Assembly (NCBI GenBank): GCA_044220635.1
Contig: JBGAQP010000016.1
Coordinates: 14,333 to 78,332 of the forward strand
Origin: JBGAQP01 sp044220635
GTDB taxonomy: Bacteria > Pseudomonadota > Gammaproteobacteria > Burkholderiales > Usitatibacteraceae
DNA length: 64,000 nucleotides
Direction of reading: 5' to 3'
Within the stretch, counting starts at the first letter, position 1, and each line of letters opens with the position of its first letter. Both the position numbers and the translations under genes were made by a program. Below are positions 51,277 to 61,757 of the stretch, one piece after another. Under the pieces are notes generated by a model, which saw only the letters and a list, made by a program, of their open reading frames with translations, was not told the origin of the DNA and searched no databases.

Positions 51277-52079
51277 AGACCCGGCGCGTCGTCGTGGGGC
51301 TCGACGCCGCCCCGCAGAGCCGGGTGGCGCTCGCCGCCGCCGCCGCGCTCGCCTCGCAGCTGCGCGCCGAGCTCGACGCGCTGTTCGTCGAAAACGCCGA
51401 CCTGCTGCGGCTCGCGGGGCTGCCGTTCGCGCGCGAGCTGGGCTTTCCCTCGGCTTCGCTGCGCCGGCTCGACCCCGAGACGATGCAACGATCGCTGCGG
51501 GCGCATGCCGCCGAGGCGCGCCGCGCCCTGACCACGGCCGCCGGGCGGGTCGACGTGCACTGGTCGTTCCGGGTCGCGCGCGGCTCGATGGTCGACGAGG
51601 TGCTCGCGGCCGCGGCGGAAGCCGAGCTCGCGGTGCTCGGCCTCGCGCGATGGGACCGCGAGGCGCTCCGGCTCGCGGCGCGCTCGCCGACGCGGCTGCT
51701 GATCATGCGCGAGGGCGCGGCCGTCGGCGGATCGCTCGCCGCGCTCTGCTCGAGCGAGGTGCCGCCCCACCAGGCGGTTCGCGTGCTCTGCGACCTGGGC
51801 GCGGCCCTGGGCGATGGCCTGGCGATCGTCCTCCTGGGCCGCGACCCGGAGGCCGGGGAGCGCTGGCGCCGCGAGGCCGCCGCCCGGCTGGCGGAGCGGG
51901 GCCGGGAAGCGAGCATCCGCTTCGTGAATGCGGACGATGCGGGCGCCCTGCGCTCGGCGCTCGCCGGCCTCGACCCCGGCTCCCTGGTCCTCCTGGGTGC
52001 CGACCCGGCGCTCGAGGAGGGGGTCCTTCGCTCGGCGCTCGCCGCGAGCCGCCGGCCGGTCTTCGTCTGCCCGGCCTGA
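51273..52079 (+). CDS. UspA-type stress protein, two-domain, translationally coupled to the Lon-like gene
   Basis: 268 residues from GTG 51273, which overlaps the previous stop (GTGA); an in-frame ATG at 51252 is an alternative. The N-terminal strand VVVGLDAAPQSRVALAAAAALA is UspA-like, and the second half repeats the fold more weakly (AIVLLGRDPEAG, then LVLLGADPAL). The GLARWDREALRLAARSPTRLLIMREG region ends the first half. ATP-binding glycines are not preserved clearly. Co-expression with a Lon-like protease suggests a stress role. Confidence 0.78.
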   Translation: MKTRRVVVGLDAAPQSRVALAAAAALASQLRAELDALFVENADLLRLAGLPFARELGFPSASLRRLDPETMQRSLRAHAAEARRALTTAAGRVDVHWSFRVARGSMVDEVLAAAAEAELAVLGLARWDREALRLAARSPTRLLIMREGAAVGGSLAALCSSEVPPHQAVRVLCDLGAALGDGLAIVLLGRDPEAGERWRREAAARLAERGREASIRFVNADDAGALRSALAGLDPGSLVLLGADPALEEGVLRSALAASRRPVFVCPA

Positions 52080-52115
52080 GCCCCCCGGAAGACCCCGGAA
52101 TCCCCCGGTTTCGTG

Positions 52116-52275
52116 TAGACTTCGCGCCAAGGTTTTCCGTGGCGCTTCAACCGGTTGGCGCCCGAACCCACCGCGGCCCCGGACTTCGGGGCGTGGATCC
52201 CAGGAAGAAGCATCCATCTGCCTGAACCGGTCCGGGGCGCGACGCCCCGCCAGGCCGATCATTCAGGAGAACACC
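52116..52275 (+). promoter_or_regulatory. Promoter and long leader of the RhlE helicase gene
   Basis: TAGACT (52116-52121) is a good -10; transcription would start near 52128, leaving about 148 nt of leader before the helicase start. The leader is GC-rich with no obvious terminator. Long leaders on DEAD-box helicase genes often serve cold-shock or autoregulation, which is the reason to note it. Confidence 0.4.
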
Positions 52276-53790
<1,515 letters not shown>

Positions 53791-53793
53791 TCC

Positions 53794-56436
53794 ATGCGCG
53801 ACCCGAGCCCGAAGCCCATCCTCCTCGCGGAGTACACGCCGCCGCCGTACCTGGTCGACACGGTCGAGCTCGACGTGGACGTGCGCGAGCCCTGGGCGAC
53901 GGTGCGCTCGCGCATCGCCCTGCGCCGCAATCCCGCCGCGGCGGGTGCGGCCCCGCTCGCCCTCGACGGCGAGCACCTCGAGCTCGTCTCGCTCGCGATC
54001 GACGGCCGCCCCCTCGCCGAGGGCGAGTACGCGCTCGACGAATCGGGGCTCGCGGTCGCGGAAGTTCCCGCGGCGTTCACGCTCGAGGCGGTGGTGCGCT
54101 TCGACCCGTGGAAGAACACGCGCCTCGAGGGCTTCTACGCCTCGAAGACCGGGCTCTTCACGCAATGCGAGGCGGAGGGGTTCCGCGCGATCACCTTCTT
54201 CCCCGACCGGCCCGACGTCATGGCCCGGTACACCGTGACGCTGCACGCGGACCGGGAGAAGTTCCCCCGGCTGCTCGCCAACGGCAACCTGGTCGCCACG
54301 GGCGAGGAGGAAGGCGGCCGCCACTGGGCGCGATGGGAGGACCCGTTCCCCAAGCCCTCCTACCTGTTCGCCATGGTCGCGGCGAGGCTCGACCTGCTCG
54401 AGGACCACTTCACGACGAAATCGGGCCGCAGGGCGCTGCTCCAGGTCTACGTGGAGCCGGGCAAGCTCGACCAGGCGGGCTTCGCGATGCACGCGCTCAA
54501 GAAGTCGATGGGCTGGGACGAGGCGGTGTTCGGCCTCGAGCTCGACCTCGAGCGCTTCATGATCGTGGCGGTCGGCGACTTCAACATGGGGGCCATGGAG
54601 AACAAGGGCCTCAACGTGTTCAACACGAAGTACGTCCTCGCGCGCCCGGACACGGCGACCGACGCCGACTACTACGGCATCGACAAGGTCGTCGCCCACG
54701 AGTACTTCCACAACTGGACCGGCAACCGCGTGACCTGCCGCGACTGGTTCCAGCTCTCGCTCAAGGAGGGCCTCACGGTCTTCCGCGACCAGGAATACAG
54801 CGCCGACGAGTACTCGCGGGCGGTGGCGCGCATCCAGGACGTGCGCGACCTGCGCGCGCTCCAGTACCCGGAAGACGCGGGGCCGATGGCGCATCCCGTG
54901 CGGCCCGACGCCTACGTCGAGATCAACAACTTCTACACCGCGACGGTCTACGACAAGGGCGCCGAGGTGGTGCGGATGATCCACACCCTCATCGGCAAGG
55001 AGGCGTTCCGCCGCGGCATGGACCTCTACTTCCAGCGCCACGACGGGCAGGCCGTGACCTGCGACGATTTCGTCGCGGCGATGGAGGCGGCGAGCGGCGC
55101 GGACCTCGCGCAATTCCGCCGCTGGTATTCGCAGGCGGGCACGCCGGTGCTCGAGTGCGCCGGCCGCTACGACGCGCCCTCGAAGTCCTACACGCTCACG
55201 GTGCGCCAGTCCTGCGCCCCGACGCCGGGGCAGGCGCAGAAGCTCCCGTTCCACATCCCGCTCGCCGTGGGCCTCGTCGGGCCCCATGGCGCGGACCTGC
55301 CCCTGCGCCTCGAGGGCGAGGGCGCCGCGACGGGCGGCAGCCGCGTCCTCTCGGTGCGCGCCGCCGAGGAACGCTTCGTCTTCGCCGGCATCCCGACGCG
55401 GCCGGTGCCGTCGCTCTTGCGCAACTTCTCGGCGCCGGTGACGCTGCGCTTCGACTACTCGGACGCGGACCTCATCCACCTGATGGGCCACGACAGCGAC
55501 CCGTTCAACCGATGGGAGGCGGGGCAGACGCTCGCCACGCGCATCATCCTGGCGGGCGTGGCGGCCCTGAAGGCGGGCATGGCGATGGAAGTGCCCCCCG
55601 CCTGGGTCGAGGCCATGGGCCGCGTGCTCGCCGACGGCGCGCGCGACCCGGCCTTCGCCGCCGAGTGCCTCGCGCTCCCCGACGAGGCCTTCCTCGCCGA
55701 GCAGATGGACGTCGCCGACCCGGACGCGATCCACGCGGCGCGCAAGCGCGTGGAGCGCGAGGTCGCCGAGCGCTATCGCACGCGCTTCGAGGGGGCGTTC
55801 CGCCACTTCTCGGTCCCCGGGCCCTATTCGCCCGCCGCCGCCGCCGCGGGGCGCCGCGCGCTGCGCAATGCCGCCCTCGGCTACCTCATGGCGATCGACG
55901 ATTCCACCGCGCGGGCGCTCACCTTCCTCGAGTTCCGGCGCGCGGAGAACATGACCGACGCGATGGCCGCGCTCGCCTGCCTCGCGAGTTCCTCGGGGGC
56001 GGAACGCGAGAGGGCGCTCGCGATGTTCTACGAGAAATGGAAGGACGAGGCACTCGTGGTCGACAAGTGGTTCCGCGTCCAGGCGACGGCCGACCGCCCC
56101 GATGCACTCGAGCACGTGCGCTCGCTGGTGAAGCACCCGGCCTTCGACCTGAGGAATCCGAACCGCGCGCGCTCGGTCCTGCACGCTTTCGCGAGCCAGA
56201 ACCCCGTGCACTTCCACGCGGCCGACGGCGGCGGCTACCGCTTCGTCGCCGAGAACGTCGTCGCGCTCGACCGGCTGAACCCGCAGGTCGCCTCGCGGCT
56301 CGCGCGCGCGTTCGATCGCTGGCGCAAGCTCGATGCGGCGCGCCAGGCCGAGGCCCGTGCCGCGCTCGAATCGATCCGCGATGCCGGGGACCTGTCGAGC
56401 GACGTGGGCGAGGTCGTCTCGCGCGCGCTCGCCTGA
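53794..56436 (+). CDS. pepN: Aminopeptidase N (M1 family)
   Basis: 880 residues, the size of E. coli PepN. The N-terminal beta domain is followed by the exopeptidase motif G-A-M-E-N (about residue 266), the zinc motif H302-E-Y-F-H306 and the distal Glu of LKEGLTVF. The C-terminal helical domain is complete. It releases N-terminal amino acids from peptides in the cytosol. The ATG is 3 bp after the rhlE stop, so both are likely in one transcript, which ends at the hairpin at 56470. Confidence 0.97.
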   Translation: MRDPSPKPILLAEYTPPPYLVDTVELDVDVREPWATVRSRIALRRNPAAAGAAPLALDGEHLELVSLAIDGRPLAEGEYALDESGLAVAEVPAAFTLEAVVRFDPWKNTRLEGFYASKTGLFTQCEAEGFRAITFFPDRPDVMARYTVTLHADREKFPRLLANGNLVATGEEEGGRHWARWEDPFPKPSYLFAMVAARLDLLEDHFTTKSGRRALLQVYVEPGKLDQAGFAMHALKKSMGWDEAVFGLELDLERFMIVAVGDFNMGAMENKGLNVFNTKYVLARPDTATDADYYGIDKVVAHEYFHNWTGNRVTCRDWFQLSLKEGLTVFRDQEYSADEYSRAVARIQDVRDLRALQYPEDAGPMAHPVRPDAYVEINNFYTATVYDKGAEVVRMIHTLIGKEAFRRGMDLYFQRHDGQAVTCDDFVAAMEAASGADLAQFRRWYSQAGTPVLECAGRYDAPSKSYTLTVRQSCAPTPGQAQKLPFHIPLAVGLVGPHGADLPLRLEGEGAATGGSRVLSVRAAEERFVFAGIPTRPVPSLLRNFSAPVTLRFDYSDADLIHLMGHDSDPFNRWEAGQTLATRIILAGVAALKAGMAMEVPPAWVEAMGRVLADGARDPAFAAECLALPDEAFLAEQMDVADPDAIHAARKRVEREVAERYRTRFEGAFRHFSVPGPYSPAAAAAGRRALRNAALGYLMAIDDSTARALTFLEFRRAENMTDAMAALACLASSSGAERERALAMFYEKWKDEALVVDKWFRVQATADRPDALEHVRSLVKHPAFDLRNPNRARSVLHAFASQNPVHFHAADGGGYRFVAENVVALDRLNPQVASRLARAFDRWRKLDAARQAEARAALESIRDAGDLSSDVGEVVSRALA

Positions 56437-56469
56437 GGGCCGCGGGCACCCAGCCCGCACCCGCCAACG

Positions 56470-56495
56470 AAAAGGGGCCGCGAGCGGCCCCTTTT
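56470..56495. terminator. Bidirectional terminator between pepN and the small basic-protein gene
   Basis: Perfect 12-bp stem AAAAGGGGCCGC / GCGGCCCCTTTT with a 2-nt loop, A-run on one side and T-run on the other, so it can end transcription from both directions: pepN on the plus strand and the 42-residue gene on the minus strand. Confidence 0.85.
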
Positions 56496-56518
56496 CCATT
56501 CCTGCGCCGGGAAGCGCG

Positions 56519-56647
56519 CTAGTTCTTCTTGATTTCCTCGAGCATCTTGAAGATGGTCCGCGGCGAACCGTGGAACAGGCGCTTGAACGCCTTGGGCAGG
56601 CAGCGGCGCTCGAGGGTGTTGCGTCGGGTGCGTTTGCGTTCAGCCAT
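56519..56647 (-). CDS. Small basic protein, 42 residues
   Basis: ATG 56647 to TAG 56519 encodes a 42-residue product that starts MAERKRTRRNTLERRC and ends FKMLEEIKKN. It has about 14 Arg/Lys, a hydrophobic face in the second half and one Cys. The Shine-Dalgarno GGAG is 7 nt upstream, and a strong terminator follows 24 bp after the stop, so it looks like a complete small gene. Its basic, helical character suggests binding to nucleic acid, ribosomes or membranes; I do not recognise a named family. Confidence 0.7.
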   Translation of the reverse strand: MAERKRTRRNTLERRCLPKAFKRLFHGSPRTIFKMLEEIKKN

Positions 56648-56698
56648 CGCGAGGCTCCGGATCGATCGAGCCCGAAATTATACCGGAAACCGGCCCCC

Positions 56699-58723
56699 TC
56701 AGTTCACCAGCCGGACGGTCCCGTCGATGATCTCGGCGGCCGCCCGCGAGCCGTCGGCCCTCACGAGATCGCCCTTCGCCTTCGCGAGCCCGTTGTCGAA
56801 GACGCCCTCGAATCGCGTGCCGTCGAGGAACCAGAAGACGCCCTTGCCCTGGGGCCGGCCGAGCGCCACCTCGCCCTCGTACTTGAGGCCCGAGGCGTAG
56901 AAGTAGGTCCCCTGGCCGGTGAGGGACGCGCCCTGGATGTCGCCTTCGTAGCGGTCGCCGTTCGAGAAGTGATAGACGCCGCGCCCCTGGGGCTTGCCGT
57001 CGGCGAAGCTGCCCTCGATCCTGTCGCCGTTGCCCGAGAAGTAGCGGCCCCTGCCCTGGATCCGTCCCGAGGACATCTCGCCCTCGTAGCGGTCGCCGCT
57101 CGCGAACCGGTAGACGCCGATGCCGTGGGGCTTGCCGTCCACGAAGGAGCCCTCGAACCGGTCGCCGTTCTTCGCGACGTAGACGCCGCGCCCGACGATC
57201 ACTCCCGCCTTCACCTCGCCCTCGTAGGTATCGCCCGTCGAGAAGCGGTACATGCCCTTGCCGTCGGGGCGGTCCTCGGCGAACTGCCCTTCGTAGCGGT
57301 CGCCGTTGTCCCATTCGTACTTGCCCTGCCCGTGCTTGAGGCCCTCGCGGAACTCGCCGTCGTACTTGAAGGCCTTGGAGACGTACTCCCCCTTGCCATG
57401 CAGCGAGGAGCCGCGCATGGCGCCGCGGTACATCGAGCCGTCGGCGAAGACGAGCTCGCGCACGCCGGGCGCGATCTCGCGCCCCGGTTGCTCGGGGGGC
57501 CTGGGTGGCGACGCAGCCGGCGCAGCCGCGGCCGTGGCCGCCGCCGCGGGCGTTGCGGCCGCGACCCCGGGAGGTTTCTCCGGGTCCTTCGCGGCGGGCG
57601 GCTCGCCCTCGACTTTCGCGGGTCCGGGTCGCGCCGCGGCCGAAGGCTCGGGGGCGGGATCGCGCGGAGCCGCCGCCGGAGGGCCCGACGGCGGCGCCTT
57701 GTCCGCCGGCGCCTGCGACTGGGCCTGTGCCGGGGCGGAAGGCGATGCGGCCACCGGCGGCGCGGAGGCGACCCGCGCCGGGCGAAGGAGCGCGGCGAGC
57801 CGGTTCTTCGCGAGCGCGCTGAAGTTGCCCGACGGGTACTTGTCGAGGTAGGCCTGGATGTCGTCGGGGCGGTTCGAGTCGCGCACGCTCACCCAGAACT
57901 CGCGCTCGATCTGCAGCTGGCTGTCCGCGCTCGGACCCGCCGCCGCCGCCGGACGGCTGCCTGCCGACGTGTTGAACGCGAAATCGCCCTTGAGGGAGGA
58001 GGAGTCCCACGGCGTCTGGAGCTTTCGCGTCTCGCGCTCCACGCCCTCGCGAACGCGCTTGAACATGATCTCGACCGGGAGGTCGGGCACCCGGATGTTC
58101 TGCAGGATGTGCTTCGTGTAGACGCCGTTTCGCCCGAAGCCGTCCGCGGCCACGGAGCCCGGCGCCGTCGCGTAGGCGATGAGCGTTCCCGAAGGCGAGC
58201 TCATCTGCGCGAGGCCCGTGCTCGACACCTTGAAGCTCGCGGCGAAGGGGTTGTCGCGGCAGGCGTCGAGCACGATGAAGTTGAAGCGGGTGCGCGCCCG
58301 GTCCATGCGGTCGAAGACCTGGCCGATCTCGACCGAGAAGAAGGTCACGTCCTCCTCGGACCCCATCGCGGCGTCGACCGGGATGAGATAGTTGCGGTCC
58401 TTGAACTGCATCGCGTGGCCCGCGTAGAAGAAGAGCGCCGTGTTGGCGCCCTCGAGCGCGGTGCCGAACTCGCGGATGGCGTCGATCATGTCCTTGCGCG
58501 TCGAGTTCTCGCGCACGATGACCCTGAAGCCGAGCTCCTTGAGCGCCTCGCCGAGGTCGCGCGCGTCGTTGGCCGCGTTGCGCAACGGGGCGCTCGGGTA
58601 CTGGTTGTTGCCGATGAGCAGCGCCACGCGGTCCTGGGCCGCCGCGCCGAGCGCGAGCGCAAAGGCGAGCGCCGCGGCGAGCCGCAGGGCCAGCTTCGAT
58701 CGCGTCGCGGATCCGGGTGCCAC
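56699..58723 (-). CDS. Exported orthocaspase (C14) with Pro-rich linker and MORN repeats
   Basis: 674 residues from GTG 58723, behind GAGGAGA. Signal peptide (cleavage near GAAAQ), then a caspase-fold p20 domain (31-270) with the complete His-Cys dyad: H103 in F-Y-A-G-H-A and C155 in L-D-A-C-R-D-N-P-F. Residues about 300-430 are a Pro/Ala linker. Residues about 440-660 hold nine or ten MORN repeats of the G-D-R-Y-E-G-x-F type. It should therefore be a secreted Arg/Lys-specific cysteine protease displayed on a lipid-binding or spacer stalk. The bacterial families with caspase plus MORN are poorly studied. Own promoter at 58759-58787. Confidence 0.9.
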   Translation of the reverse strand: MAPGSATRSKLALRLAAALAFALALGAAAQDRVALLIGNNQYPSAPLRNAANDARDLGEALKELGFRVIVRENSTRKDMIDAIREFGTALEGANTALFFYAGHAMQFKDRNYLIPVDAAMGSEEDVTFFSVEIGQVFDRMDRARTRFNFIVLDACRDNPFAASFKVSSTGLAQMSSPSGTLIAYATAPGSVAADGFGRNGVYTKHILQNIRVPDLPVEIMFKRVREGVERETRKLQTPWDSSSLKGDFAFNTSAGSRPAAAAGPSADSQLQIEREFWVSVRDSNRPDDIQAYLDKYPSGNFSALAKNRLAALLRPARVASAPPVAASPSAPAQAQSQAPADKAPPSGPPAAAPRDPAPEPSAAARPGPAKVEGEPPAAKDPEKPPGVAAATPAAAATAAAAPAASPPRPPEQPGREIAPGVRELVFADGSMYRGAMRGSSLHGKGEYVSKAFKYDGEFREGLKHGQGKYEWDNGDRYEGQFAEDRPDGKGMYRFSTGDTYEGEVKAGVIVGRGVYVAKNGDRFEGSFVDGKPHGIGVYRFASGDRYEGEMSSGRIQGRGRYFSGNGDRIEGSFADGKPQGRGVYHFSNGDRYEGDIQGASLTGQGTYFYASGLKYEGEVALGRPQGKGVFWFLDGTRFEGVFDNGLAKAKGDLVRADGSRAAAEIIDGTVRLVN

Positions 58724-58758
58724 GTTCTCCTCGGGGCGGAGGGGCCGCCCGGGGGAAA

Positions 58759-58787
58759 ATTATCCCCCAAGTCCCGGATTGCCCCAA
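58759..58787 (-). promoter_or_regulatory. Sigma-70-type promoter of the orthocaspase gene
   Basis: Read on the minus strand: -35 TTGGGG, 17-bp spacer, -10 GATAAT. Spacing is ideal. Transcription would start near 58752, giving a leader of about 28 nt before the GTG. Confidence 0.55.
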
Positions 58788-58812
58788 CCGGGGCCCGCGC
58801 AGCCGCGCCGCT

Positions 58813-59943
58813 TCAGCGGGTGACGAAACGCCCGTCGCGGCGCGCGAAGACCGTGTCGACGAACTGCGAGCCTTCGTGCCGGTCCGGCGAGTAGTTCACG
58901 ATCACGCCGCCCAGGTCGATCCTTCCGGCGCGCTCCAGGGCCGCGATCAGGCCCTCGGGGGTCGGGTTGCGCCCCGCGAGACGCAGGGCCGCGACGAGGA
59001 GCTTCGCGTTGAGATAGCCCTCGAGGCTCGAGAAGGACAGCTCCTCCGAGGGCGCGTGGCGCTTCATCGCGGCCTTGTATTCCCCGACGACGGGCGGCGT
59101 CACGCCCCAGGGGAACGGAACGACCTGCGTGAACACGATGCCCTGGGCGCTCTCGCCGAGAAGCCGCACCATCTGCTGCGCGCCAGAATTGACCGCGTAG
59201 AACTGGATCGACGGGTCCAGCCTCTTCGCTTCGGTGTAGATCGCGGCGTAGGTCGAGTAGCCCCCGTGATTGACGACCGCCTGGGCCCGCGCGGCGACGA
59301 GCTTCTCCGCGATCTGCTTCGGCGTCAGGGCCTCCGCGCCCGATTTGAGCGCGATCGGGGCCACGACCTCCACACCGTTCTCCTTGCCCACGCGGGTCAG
59401 GTTCGCGAGATGCTGGCGGCCGTTGCCCGAGTCCGCATGGACGAAGCCGAGGCGCGTGCGCCCGAACTGCCTGGCGAGCTTCACGATCACCTCGAACTCG
59501 CTCAGGTGACCGGCGCGCATCGGGAATGAATAGCGATTGAACGGATCTCGCAGTTCGGGCGCGCCGGCGGCGCAGGCGATGGACGGCACGCGCCGTTCGG
59601 TGGCGACCTTCATGCTCGCCGTGCAGGGCCCCCCTTCGATGCCGGAGAAGACCGCGACCACGCGCTCCTTCGCGATGAGCGTCTCGGTGTTCTGCGCCGC
59701 CTTGTCGGACTTGCCGTTGTCGTCGAGGGTGATGAGCTCGATCCGCCGTCCGTCGATCCCGCCGTTGCCGTTGAGGGGTCCGAGGTAGGCGCGGATCCCG
59801 GAGAGCATCGCCTTGCCGTGCTCCGACGAGCTCCCGCTCAGGTCGATGGTCTGGCCGACGCGGATCTGCGCGATGGCGGGCAGGGCAATGAACGCCCCCG
59901 CCAGGGCAGCCGCAAGCGCCCGGCGAAGCAATGAACGTCTCAT
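58813..59943 (-). CDS. Branched-chain amino-acid-type ABC binding protein (Peripla_BP_6)
   Basis: 376 residues from ATG 59943 (GAGG upstream). Signal peptide MRRSLLRRALAAALAGAFIALPAIAQ, then IRVGQTIDLSGSSSEHGKAMLSGIRAYLGPLN, which is the family opening, and the VFSGIEGGPCTASMKVATERRVPSIAC region. Ligands of the family range from Leu/Ile/Val to urea, amides and aromatic acids. No LivHMGF permease genes are nearby. It is flanked by the FecR-like and caspase genes on the same strand but separated from both by about 90-100 bp. Confidence 0.9.
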   Translation of the reverse strand: MRRSLLRRALAAALAGAFIALPAIAQIRVGQTIDLSGSSSEHGKAMLSGIRAYLGPLNGNGGIDGRRIELITLDDNGKSDKAAQNTETLIAKERVVAVFSGIEGGPCTASMKVATERRVPSIACAAGAPELRDPFNRYSFPMRAGHLSEFEVIVKLARQFGRTRLGFVHADSGNGRQHLANLTRVGKENGVEVVAPIALKSGAEALTPKQIAEKLVAARAQAVVNHGGYSTYAAIYTEAKRLDPSIQFYAVNSGAQQMVRLLGESAQGIVFTQVVPFPWGVTPPVVGEYKAAMKRHAPSEELSFSSLEGYLNAKLLVAALRLAGRNPTPEGLIAALERAGRIDLGGVIVNYSPDRHEGSQFVDTVFARRDGRFVTR

Positions 59944-60042
59944 GGAGTGGCCTCGGGAATCGTCGAATCGGCCCCGATTGTCGGCCGTACCCGCGCGCGC
60001 GTCTGTTAGCGGCGTCACACCGGCCGGGGCCGGCCGTGGGCG

Positions 60043-60894
60043 TCACCTCGCGAGGACCGCGAGCTCGGGGAGGTCGGGGCGCTCCCGGGCGAGCGCCGCC
60101 CAGGCCTCGCGCGCATCCTGCGCGGCGCCCAGATCCTGCAGGACGAAAGCGTGCAGGACGCGGTCGGAGAAGCCGCGCGCGCCGGATCGCGACTTCTCCG
60201 CCTTCGCGATCGCGGCTGCCGGCAGCGTCTCGAAGTACGCCTCGGCGGAAGACCGCCCGCCGACCGAGATGTTCCAGGTGTAACGCGCGGCCGGCGCGAG
60301 TTTCGCGGCCACGCGGATCGAGTTCGCCCGGGCGGAGCCTTTCCACGCCTCGCGGCCGTCGGCCGCGATCACCGAAACCCGGTACTCGATCGCGGGATCG
60401 CCGTTCCAGCGCAGCACCGGCTGCAGGGTCGCGATGCTGGCGTCGACCGGGTACGCCGGCCCCGGCTTCACGGCCGGCGCGGGCGTCACACCTCGCATGC
60501 GAAGGCTCGCCGTGGCCGACTGCGAAACCCGCGCCACGACCGCGGGGCTCGCCGTGGCCGCCATCTGCCGGCGTGCGGGCGCCGGTCCCTTCGCGGCCTT
60601 GAGGCCCGCGGCTTCGACGACGAATTCGCCGGGCCCCTTCGCGGCGAACTCCGCGCCGCTCTCCGCGAAGACGATCGTCGCCACGGCGCCCGCCGCAAGC
60701 GTGAGCCTCGCTCCCGGGGCCAGCTCCGCGAGAAACGCGAGGCGGTTCGCGCCTTCGAGCGTCGCATCCCCCTTCACGTCGGCGACGAACGCGACCGGGG
60801 TGGCGGCGCGCGCAATCAGCGCCGCCGCGAGAAGCGCGACCGCGAGCAGGGCGCGCCCGGGGCGCGCAGCCGCTGCGGCGGACCCGGCATTCAT
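60043..60894 (-). CDS. FecR-like exported protein, second paralogue
   Basis: 283 residues. Signal peptide (about 1-31), then a FecR-type beta domain: FVADVKGDATLEGANRL, a GARLTLAAGAVATIVF strand pair and a G-P-G-E-F-V-V end. A linker follows, then a fibronectin-like region and a helical end DAREAWAALARERPDLPELAVLAR. The same architecture and the same final motif occur in the adjacent gene at 60905, so it is a tandem duplication that has diverged strongly. FecR-like domains without a sigma-factor partner often sit next to CHASE2 cyclases. Confidence 0.75.
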   Translation of the reverse strand: MNAGSAAAAARPGRALLAVALLAAALIARAATPVAFVADVKGDATLEGANRLAFLAELAPGARLTLAAGAVATIVFAESGAEFAAKGPGEFVVEAAGLKAAKGPAPARRQMAATASPAVVARVSQSATASLRMRGVTPAPAVKPGPAYPVDASIATLQPVLRWNGDPAIEYRVSVIAADGREAWKGSARANSIRVAAKLAPAARYTWNISVGGRSSAEAYFETLPAAAIAKAEKSRSGARGFSDRVLHAFVLQDLGAAQDAREAWAALARERPDLPELAVLAR

Positions 60895-60904
60895 GTCGAG
60901 GGAG

Positions 60905-61741
60905 CTACTTCGCCATTGCGGCGAGCTCGGGGAGGTCCGCGCGCTCCTGCGAAAGCCTCGCCCACGCCTCGCGCGCTTCCTGGTCCGCGCCGTGCTCCTG
61001 GAGGAGAAGCGCGTACATCAGCCGGTCGGTGAAATCCGCCTTCTCCGCGGGCTTGCGCTGCTCGATCGCCTCGATCGCCTCCTTGGGCAGCGTGCGGAAC
61101 TTCCCGGTGCCGAGCTCGTGCCCGCCGCTCGCGACGACCCAGTAGTACTCGGTGCCGGGTTCGAGCTTCGCGGCGGCCTGGTACGACCCGCCGATCGCGC
61201 GGGCCCGGACGACGGGCTTGTCCTCGCCGACGACGGCCAGCGTGAACTCGGCGGCGGCCTTCGCGTCGGCGGCCTTCCAGCGGAAGGTCGGCTGGAGCGT
61301 GGCCACGCTTCCCTGGGTGGGGAACAGCAGAACCGGCGAGGGCGCGGCCTTCGCGGGCGCGACCGAGCGCATGCGCACGCTCGCGGCCGAGGACCGGGCC
61401 ACCTGCACGAGCACTTTGTTGCTCGTGCGCCATTCCGTGTTGCGTGTGACCGGGGGCATGCCGCTCGTGGAGGAGATCTCCGTGTCCTTGACGAAATAGT
61501 CCGCCGGGCCCTTGAGGAGATATTCCTTCCCCGAGTGGATGTACATCACCGAGGCCTGGGACTCCTTGCCGACGGCGATCTTCTGGCCCTTGGCGAGCTC
61601 GCTCAGGAGCGCCGGCCGCGGGTTGCCGTCGACGGCCACGTCGCCCTTCAGGTTGGTGATGAACGCGATGCCGTCGGCCGCGAAGGCCGCCGTGGCCGCG
61701 AGGGAAAGGACTGTGACGAGTGCGCGCTGGATCGCCTTCAT
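60905..61741 (-). CDS. FecR-like exported protein, first paralogue
   Basis: 278 residues from ATG 61741 behind GGAGGT. Signal peptide MKAIQRALVTVLSLAATAAFA, then FecR-type strands (IAFITNLKGDVAVDG, QKIAVGKESQASVMYIHSGKEYLLKGPADYFV), a fibronectin-like region (ATLQPTFRWKAADAKAAAEFTLAV) and the terminal helix DQEAREAWARLSQERADLPELAAMAK. It lies 16 bp after the adenylate cyclase and 10 bp before its paralogue. Role probably in envelope sensing or as output of the cyclase module, by context. Confidence 0.8.
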   Translation of the reverse strand: MKAIQRALVTVLSLAATAAFAADGIAFITNLKGDVAVDGNPRPALLSELAKGQKIAVGKESQASVMYIHSGKEYLLKGPADYFVKDTEISSTSGMPPVTRNTEWRTSNKVLVQVARSSAASVRMRSVAPAKAAPSPVLLFPTQGSVATLQPTFRWKAADAKAAAEFTLAVVGEDKPVVRARAIGGSYQAAAKLEPGTEYYWVVASGGHELGTGKFRTLPKEAIEAIEQRKPAEKADFTDRLMYALLLQEHGADQEAREAWARLSQERADLPELAAMAK

Positions 61742-61757
61742 GTCGACCTCCGCCTTG

